Assembly: GCF_002994745.2 (NCBI RefSeq) | Contig: NW_024387548.1 | Location: forward strand, 62,001-126,000 | Length of the DNA: 64,000 nucleotides | DNA from: Rosa chinensis | Lineage: Eukaryota; Streptophyta; Magnoliopsida; Rosales; Rosaceae | Reading direction: 5' to 3' | Shown: positions 57,356 through 64,000 of the stretch, piece after piece | Layout of the letters: each line of letters starts with the position of its first letter | Position numbering within the stretch: position 1 is the stretch's first letter | Notes under the pieces: generated by a model | Told to the model about the DNA's origin: nothing | Database searches by the model: none | The model's input: only the letters and a program-made list of their open reading frames with translations | Made by a program: the position numbers and the translations under genes

Positions 57356-58918
57356 ATGACCGAGCCTTTTAGACCCTCTACACTAAAGGAAATTGAAGCA
57401 AGGCTCGCTCGTTTGAAGGGTCCTTCACTCCTTGAGTTCACAAGCCCTTCTCCTTCAACATACAAAGAGTACACATTTAACGAGCAAGGGAAGAGGACCT
57501 ACTGTTCTGAGGAGTCTACATCACCTACACCAAGTCCATCTCCGCCTTCACGTTCACCTTCACCTGTGGTTTCGTCCAACTCTACACCACCTTCACCACC
57601 ACCTGAAGAAGTCGAAGAAGAGAGAATGGCATCTATTAGGGAACTCTCCACCGCAACTGTTGAAGGAGGACCCCCTACAGGCATAGTATACCCTGCCCCT
57701 GCAGCTGGAAGACAGGCAGAGTTCGAGCTTAAGAGTGGATTGTTGCACAAGCTCCCTATCTTCCATGGACTTAATATGGAGGATGCTAACAAGCACGTAC
57801 GAGAATTCCAATCTGTTTGTGCAAACATGCAACCACAAGGGGCAGATGAGAACCTCCTTAAGATGAGAGCATTCCCATTCTCATTAGCTGATAGAGCCAA
57901 AGATTGGCTATATGAGCTTCCTGCTGGACGTATCACATCATGGGAAACAATGAGGAAGGCCTTCTTGGAGAAATACTTCCCAGCCTCAAAGGTCATCACA
58001 CTTAGGAAGAAGCTCAGTGGGATAGAGCAAGCCCATGATGAGTCCTATGCTGCCTACTACGAGAGGTTCAACTCCCTACTTGCACAATGTCCTCAACATC
58101 AAATGAAGGATGAGACCCTACTTACATGTTTCTATGAAGGACTCTTACCCTTGGAAAGGCAAATGTTGGATGCTGCAGCTGGTGGAGCTTTTGTGGATAA
58201 GTCACCTGCGGTTGGGAGGGAACTTATAGCTAATCGTGCCCTAAACTCCCAACAGTATGAGGGTGTGAGACAACCCACTCGTAGGGTAAATGAGGTGAGC
58301 ACTAGTCCTGCCATTGCGGATCAATTGAGCAAACTCACCCTTCTTGTGAACAAGGTGGCGACTACTCAAGGCCATGGAGGACCCTCTGCTTGTGGGGTAT
58401 GCTTTACTCAAGGACATCCTACGGATCAATGTCCTCAACTGAGTGAGAATGGTGGTTGGGAATCTGTGAATGCTATAGGAGGCTATCAAGGGAACCAAGG
58501 GGGTCCCCCACGTCCAAGGTATGATCCATATTCGAATACCTATAACCCTGGATGGAGGGACCACCCCAACTTCAAGTGGACCAACAATGAAAATGTTCAG
58601 AACCCTCTTGGTGGAAATTTCCAACGTCCTCAAGGACCTCCCTATCAAAGACCTTACATGCCTCCTCAACACAATGTAGGGAATCCCAATTCTCACTATG
58701 ATAAGACGATAGAGGCATTGACTAATTCTACTCAGGCATTGACTAGTGCCACACAGACTTTGCTTCAAGGACAACAGACCAATGCCAAGGACATTGCAGA
58801 GCTCAAGAAGCAAATGGGACAAGTGGTGGACTTCATGACCAAGTTTCATGAGAGTGGTAAGCTTCCGAGCAACACAATTCCAAACCCAAAGGGAGGCTTT
58901 GAAGGTTCCACCAACTGA
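57356..58918 (+). CDS. gag: E2 gag, intact, 520 aa
   Basis: Gag polyprotein expected to form virus-like particles and package RNA. Starts M-T-E-P-F-R-P at 57356. Pro/Ser-rich segment at about residues 45-90, capsid core at about 125-260 ([18 protein letters not shown]), zinc knuckle C-G-V-C-F-T-Q-G-H-P-T-D-Q-C near 345, then a Gln/Pro-rich tail. It ends P-K-G-G-F-E-G-S-T-N with a stop. In E1 and E3 the frame continues at this point into protease. The stop is followed within about 20 bases by sequence that in E1 lies after the pol stop (GTCTAGGCTGA), so a clean deletion has removed about 5 kb. An intact frame here and the same end in E6 suggest that gag alone is maintained. Confidence 0.94.
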   Translation: MTEPFRPSTLKEIEARLARLKGPSLLEFTSPSPSTYKEYTFNEQGKRTYCSEESTSPTPSPSPPSRSPSPVVSSNSTPPSPPPEEVEEERMASIRELSTATVEGGPPTGIVYPAPAAGRQAEFELKSGLLHKLPIFHGLNMEDANKHVREFQSVCANMQPQGADENLLKMRAFPFSLADRAKDWLYELPAGRITSWETMRKAFLEKYFPASKVITLRKKLSGIEQAHDESYAAYYERFNSLLAQCPQHQMKDETLLTCFYEGLLPLERQMLDAAAGGAFVDKSPAVGRELIANRALNSQQYEGVRQPTRRVNEVSTSPAIADQLSKLTLLVNKVATTQGHGGPSACGVCFTQGHPTDQCPQLSENGGWESVNAIGGYQGNQGGPPRPRYDPYSNTYNPGWRDHPNFKWTNNENVQNPLGGNFQRPQGPPYQRPYMPPQHNVGNPNSHYDKTIEALTNSTQALTSATQTLLQGQQTNAKDIAELKKQMGQVVDFMTKFHESGKLPSNTIPNPKGGFEGSTN

Positions 58919-60875
58919 GGAGAAGAGGAAACCACGTCTAGGCTGAGAAGACGTTAAAACCAAGCGCTACTTGGGAGGCAACCCATGCAAATCAGATTTG
59001 CTTTCTTTATCCTTATCTTTTATTTTTCGTTTTTGCTTTTTGAATTTAGTATTATTTTCGTAAATTTCATCCCTGTATGCTTAAGTGTTTCATTGCATGC
59101 TTTTAATTGATTACATTGAGGACAATGCAATATTTAAGTGTGGGGGAAGGGATTTATATTTTTAGTCTTTTATTTTGAGTCATATATTGAAAAATACAAA
59201 AAAATTGAAAAATGTCAAAAATTTAAAAATTTTCGTTGCTTTTGTTTTTGTTTTGAGTCTTAGGATGCCCTTTCAACTGTCTAGGATGATTCTATATCTC
59301 TGAAATCATGACTAAAAGAGGAGCACAAAATTGAGATGATTTAAACATGGTATTCTTTGGTTAATTGAGATATATGAAAACTATGTGCCTTGTAGTGGAT
59401 ATGGATTTCGAAACTTTGGTACAGAAAATATGAGCATGTTAAGATGAGTTTTGATTCATAAAAACCCATGTGAGATAATTGAGCCCATGTCCCTTTTTCT
59501 TGGAGTAAAATGAAAAATATATTCTTATTTTCTTGGCGATGTTTTGATGATCTCATTATTCTTTCATTTGATTGACTGCTTGCCATAGATTAAGTTTGAT
59601 GGACTAGAGAATGCTAGAATTCACTCTTGTGCTTGTTGAGACGTTATATCAATACATGGCCCTGATTCTGGAAGGGATAGAGGCATCCTAGGAATTACCA
59701 CCATTGCCATATAAACTTGTGTCCCCATTTGTGCCCGTCGTGGGACTCCCCTAGATTAGCCCCTTTGAGCCTACATTAAGCCTTTTCGTTCATCACCCTA
59801 AAATCCTTAACCATGAAGCTTAGTATAGTAACAACCCTACCCTTTGTTCTAAGAACTTAGTGGAGCTATCTTTTGAGACATACTACATGGGTTTGGTGCT
59901 AAGGAGGGAAATTGAGAAGAGGTTAAAGTTCAAGTGTGGGGGTAGACTTGTCCATAAAGAAAAAAATATGTGAAAGCCGTGAAAAATGAAAAGAAAAGAA
60001 AAAATGTACGGCTAGAAAAGAAAAGAAAGAAATATTTATGGATTTTAGTCCCCCATACTTAGTGATTTTGGAGTTTACTTGGAAATGAAGGCCTATTAAA
60101 GAAAAATTTGACCTTTGTCCATTCACTATAGTTCAGGGGAAGTTTACAATGAAGATTGGGCCCAACATGAAGACACTAGGCCCCTTTTATGTTACCTCTA
60201 GGGGAAGTGACGTTTTTGCAATGCATTGGTGGATTTCTTGTGGTCTCTACATTTACATGTGCTCTGCTAGGTTTTTAGGACACTTTGATAAATCCTTACC
60301 CTTCATTTCTTAAAACCTTGAGCCTTGGCCCCATTACAACCTTTAAGAAGACCTTCTTGATCCTTAAGATGGGACAGCCCTTGATGTGGAGATGAGTTAC
60401 AAGAGTTGAACCTATGGCTTGGGTCCATCTGTGCAAGTAGTTGGTATCCTTCATGAGATCTTTAAAGAAAATTATACATGTGCTTTCGTTTCTTACATTA
60501 TGTGATATACTTGCTATCTTTCACATATACTTGAGTGTATAAGCTTTTAAGCATTGCCTTGAATTCTGAGAGAAGAAAGAGTGGATATGCCTTGTGAGGA
60601 TTGAATCATACTTGTCTGAAACATGCTTAACAGAACCCATCACCATTGTTACAACCAAGTCCTACTTGTGTATGTGAAGATTATGTGTTTTAATTAACTC
60701 TCGAATGCCTAAACATTTATTCTTGGTGAAGTGCTAATCTTGGTGTTGTGAAAGTAAGAGATTGCTGAGACAAAAAGTTGAAGGGCTATAGAGTCTGTTT
60801 CGTGTCAAGTCTTTAATTTTCGTTGAGTCTTAGTGTGTGTCTTAGTGTGATTTTGCTAAGGGACTAGCAAAAGCT
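58919..60875 (+). other. E2 3' non-coding region
   Basis: 2 kb without a supported gene. TGGG-AGGCAA-CCCA hairpin at about 58972-58985, CATTG-AGGA-CAATG at 59114-59127, polypurine motifs AAGTGTGGGGGAAGGG at 59136-59151 and AAGTGTGGGGG at 59932-59942. The remainder is AT-rich and parallel to E1, E3 and E6. Confidence 0.72.
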
Positions 60876-60890
60876 AAGTGTGGGGGAATT
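60876..60890 (+). other. E2 polypurine tract
   Basis: AAGTGTGGGGGAATT directly before TGATAGGAGC of the 3' LTR; the expected primer site for plus-strand synthesis. Confidence 0.8.
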
Positions 60891-63212
60891 TGATAGGAGC
60901 ATTTTAATGCGACGTTTTACTTGCTTTTCCCTGCATTTTCTGCGTTATTTCCTTAATAAAACCCTGTTTAGGAAAGTTTCCATTCTTTGATTGGGAAAGT
61001 TCCTATTTGTAGAAAGTTTCTATTTTTGTAGTTTTTATTTATCATTTTTAGTAAGTTTCCATTTTTAGTAGTTTCTATTTTCATTTTTAGAAAGTTTCCC
61101 ACTTTTCATTTTAGGAAAGTTTCTATTTTTCTTACTAGTTTCTATTTTCAGGTCCTTGTCACAAATGAGCTGAAACGAGCTCACAAATGGAGAGAGAAGC
61201 TAGCCAACGTTGGAGGGAGACAAGATGAAGTACAAAGGGAAGCACAAATGAGCAGAAATGAAGAAATGAAGCTTTCCTGGTCCAACCAGGAAACCCTGTC
61301 CAGAAAAGGAAAGCTTGCCAAAACAAGACTCTTGAGCCAACCATGAATGGAGATCGAATTAATGAAGTGACATGGCATGAGAGAAGATTCTTGAAGACTC
61401 TAGATGATGACATGGCACAAAGGTGGCGCATGGAGGCCCAAGAACTCTCAAGACTTGTTGATTTTTCGGCAAATGGATCAAAAGCCCACAAAGCCCATGC
61501 AATTAGGGTTTGTGACGCAATGAAGAAACCCTAGAGATGTTTGCCGTCCAAAATGAAGAGAGAAACAAGGAAAATGACGTGGAAAATCAGAAATTAAAAG
61601 GAGATTTTCTAGGGAGATTTTCTAGGGCTATTTTTATGGAAATTCATCAAGAGATAAACCCTAGAATATCTTTTGCCGTCCAAGCCAAGAGGAAAAGAAG
61701 GAAGTTGCCGTGTGAATTAAAAGAAAACCCTAGAGAATTCGGCAAGGAGATATTCAAGGGAGAAATAAAAGGAAAGAGAAAAAGGTGGAGACCAAGAAAA
61801 GCTCAAAAGAAGTCTAGATACATTCCTTAATTCCCTAAAGGAAGTTTGGCCGAATTGAACTACAAAAATCAGAATTATATCAAGGGAATTTCGGCAAGAT
61901 TATTTAGGGAATTAAATGGAATTTTGTGATTGGTTGAACCACCTCATAGGGCTTATTTGGCAAGATATTATTGGAGGAAATTATGTGGAATTTTCAGATT
62001 AATTCCATAAGGTTTACACGGCTTGGAGAGCAAGTTGGCCGTCCCCTATATAACCTCCCCTCTTCTCAACGTTTTAGAGTTCCTAGTTCCATTTTTTACG
62101 TTTACACTTTGAGAAAATAATTCAGAAAACTCTTTAGACTAGCCGTGCTCCTCTCCATCCTCTAGGGCAACCACGAAGTGCAAGCAAGGCCAAGGAAGAA
62201 GAAGACAAGCCGTGCACACCATCCACCCTCCACCTTGAAGATTGCTTTCGAAATTCAAGAGACCACATCATCACTTCATTCATCTCATCTTCATCACGGT
62301 GTAATCCGATTCTCCTTGTACCTTTGCTTTGTATTTTCGTTGGTTTTGCCTTAGTTGACACATATGTATGAACAAGTATTGTTTTCTGAAATTTTATGAT
62401 GAATTGTTAATTTTCAGATTCATATATTGCGATTTATGGTTGCTTTTGTGTGAGTGTTTGATTAAATTTGCATGATAGATAACTTTTGTATTTTAATCTT
62501 ATGTGGTTGCAAACACTTAGGGTTTTGATATAATTGGTGCTACGAATTTAAGAACATGAATCAACTTTTTGGTTTTGTGTTCTTGGATCGATAAGTAGTA
62601 AAGGTTTTGTACAAAAACCGAATTTAATCAAAGAAGATTGCAATTAGGTGGACTTTTTCATACTAAGTTGCACATTTGAGTTGATAGCCTTTCTAGGTGC
62701 TTAATGCGTTAAACATGACATGATTGACTAGCTTTCTAGGGTTTGATTGCATGTTTGATAGGATTAATCTAGGTGCTTTCACTTAGGTTAATTAGCATTG
62801 AAAGTAAAATATGGGAAATTGTTTGCTTTTGAACGTTTCACATGATCAACTCCTCTTGCATGACTATGATGAACAATGATGAACTTGAATCAATTTTAAT
62901 CATGAGTTTCGACTTTGATCTTTGTTCTTGCATTCCATTTGTATTTTTATGTTTTTGCATTTTAATTATTTAGGTAACTTAGATTTTATTTTCGGAAATT
63001 AAAACCAAAAACCAAAAACTCCCCCCTTTTCGTAAATATGTATATATTTTGTTTTATTTTTGTAAATATTATACTTTGTTTTAATTTTAATTGTTTAATT
63101 GTTTGATAATGACAGGTGTACCCTCAATCCCCGGAATAGAACGATCCCTTTTTACTTTATACTACTAATGACATTTCAGGGTTAAATTGGTCGCTCGATA
63201 AAAGCGACATCA
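60891..63212 (+). repeat. E2 3' LTR (LTR-A)
   Basis: Matches the 5' LTR closely (TATATAA at 62047-62053, same U3 array) until GGGTTAAATT at 63180-63188. After that it ends GGTCGCTCGATAAAAGCGACATCA, a different tail from the 5' LTR and the same as in E6. The hairpin stem is GTCGCT (63190-63195) with AGCGAC (63203-63208). Confidence 0.93.
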
Positions 63213-64000
63213 CCTGTGTCCCTATTTGTGCCCGTCGTGGGACTCCCCTAGATAAACCCCTTTGAGCTTACGTTAAGCCTTTTCTTTCATCACCCTTAAA
63301 AATCTTTAACCTAAAACTTAGTATAGCTATAACCCTACCCTTTGTTCTAAGAACTTAGTGGAGCTAAACTGAGACTTTACTTGAAGAAATTTTGGCGTCA
63401 ATAATGAAGGATGAGAAGAGGTGAAAGTTCAAGTGTGGGGGTAGACTTGTCCATAAAAGAAAAATGTATGAAAAAGCCGAGAAAAATAAAGTGAAAAAGA
63501 AAAAAATTGTACGGCTAAGAAAAGAAAGAAAGAAAAAAGAGAAATATCAATGGATTTTAGTCCCCCATACTTGGTGAGTTTGGAGTTTACTTTGATTTGA
63601 AGGCCCATTACAGAAAAATTTGGCCTTTGTCCAACTCATTAGTGACCAAAGGAAGTTTAGAGTGAAGTTTGGGCCCAACATGAAGACATTAGGCCCCTTT
63701 ATAACACCCCCATGGGAAAGTGACGTTTTTGCATACTTGGTGGATTTCTAGAAGTCTCTCTACATTTACATGAGCTCTACTAGGTTTTTAGGACACTTTG
63801 TTAAATTCCTTACCCTTCATTTCTTTAAAACCTTGAACCATGGCCCCATTACAACCTTTGATAAGACCTTCTTGATCCTTAAGATGGGACAGCCCTTGAT
63901 GTGGAGATGAGTTACAAGAGTTGAACCTATGGCTTGGGTCCATCTGTGCAAGTAGTTGATATCCTTCATGAGATCTTTAAAAAAAAAAATATACTTGTGC
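63213..64000 (+). other. E1 3' region, part 2
   Basis: Resumes E1 after E2 with the second TSD copy CCTGT. It parallels E2 59715-60450: CGTCGTGGGACTCCCCTAG, the polypurine motif AAGTGTGGGGG at 63431-63441, then CCTTGATGTGGAGATGAG. Non-coding. The polypurine tract and 3' LTR of E1 should follow right of the window. Confidence 0.85.

Larger units (their letters stand above)
53297..63212 (+). mobile_element. Element E2: complete gag-only Athila-type element
   Basis: 9.9 kb. LTRs at 53297-55619 (2323 bp) and 60891-63212 (2322 bp) look nearly identical except for their last 25 or so bases. CCTGT is present on both sides (53292-53296 and 63213-63217). It has PBS, two-module leader, one intact gag ORF, a 3' region and a polypurine tract, but no PR, RT, RNaseH or INT. 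Structurally it fits the described class of gag-only terminal-repeat elements (TR-GAG). E6 is a second copy of the same subfamily. Confidence 0.95.
41208..64000 (+). mobile_element. Element E1: autonomous-type Athila element, 3' end beyond window
   Basis: 5' LTR 41208-43334, PBS 43340-43357, leader, gag-pol from 44662 to 52236, then a 3' region. Two insertions interrupt it, a solo LTR (48085-50029) and E2 (53297-63212), each with its TSD. Its 3' LTR lies right of 64000. Apart from the solo LTR the polyprotein frame has no break that I can see. It is inserted in a plus LTR-B. Confidence 0.93.

Noticed and set aside
58241..58963. 240-codon ORF on the minus strand across the E2 gag
   Set aside because: It is the antisense shadow of gag; the matching ORF in E6 is broken, it has no recognisable domain, and its length follows from gag codon composition.

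Overview
The window is plant nuclear DNA and, as far as I can read it, consists entirely of nested LTR retrotransposons; I see no host gene, tRNA or rRNA. The coding parts are Ty3/gypsy of the Athila lineage. Order is gag-PR-RT-RNaseH-INT, the gag zinc knuckle is CX2CX4HX4C, protease has D-L-G-A-S, RT has F-M-D-D, and the primer-binding site is TGGCGCCGTTGCCGGGGA, complementary to the 3' end of plant tRNA-Asp. This points to repeat-rich heterochromatin of a flowering plant, probably a eudicot; I cannot name the species.

Three LTR types occur. All start TGATAGGA and most end ATCA. LTR-A (about 1.9-2.3 kb) starts TGATAGGAGCATTTTAATGCGACG. LTR-B starts TGATAGGA(G/C)CAAAA and ends GCCGCATCA. LTR-C starts TGATAGGAGCGTAAAATGCG. 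Six insertions have both 5-bp target-site duplications (TSDs) in view, so the nesting can be read directly.

Layout: 1-181 is the end of a minus-strand LTR-B, sitting in the leader of an outer B-type element (182-538 and 2459-2646). That leader is split by a solo LTR-A (539-2458, TSD GAGAC) and then cut by an LTR-C (2647-4232). LTR-C is cut by element E4 (B type, plus strand, from 4233). E4's 5' LTR carries a solo LTR-A (5513-7516, TSD TAGAA) and the complete gag-only element E6 (minus, 7801-17370, TSD CCCGG). E4's PBS, leader and decayed gag-pol follow (17459-22065). Its pol is split by the complete element E3 (minus, 22066-36045, TSD CTAGG), resumes at 36046-36955, and is cut again by a minus LTR-A (36956-38985). 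That LTR-A is cut by a minus LTR-B (38986-40553), which is cut by a plus LTR-B (40554-41207), which is cut by element E1 (plus, from 41208 past the window end). E1 has a gag-pol frame broken only by a solo LTR (48085-50029, TSD GTATA). Its 3' region holds the complete gag-only element E2 (53297-63212, TSD CCTGT).

Functional reading: E1 and E3 encode or nearly encode the full protein set. E2 and E6 keep LTRs, PBS, a structured leader, gag and polypurine tracts but have lost pol through the same deletion, so they look like non-autonomous passengers of E1/E3-like elements. The most interesting non-coding signals are RNA-level. They are a hairpin at the very end of every LTR whose sequence varies while its pairing is kept, a covarying U5-PBS long-range helix, and a repeated leader module of about 430 bp with internally covarying hairpins, one copy of which has moved to E1's 3' region.
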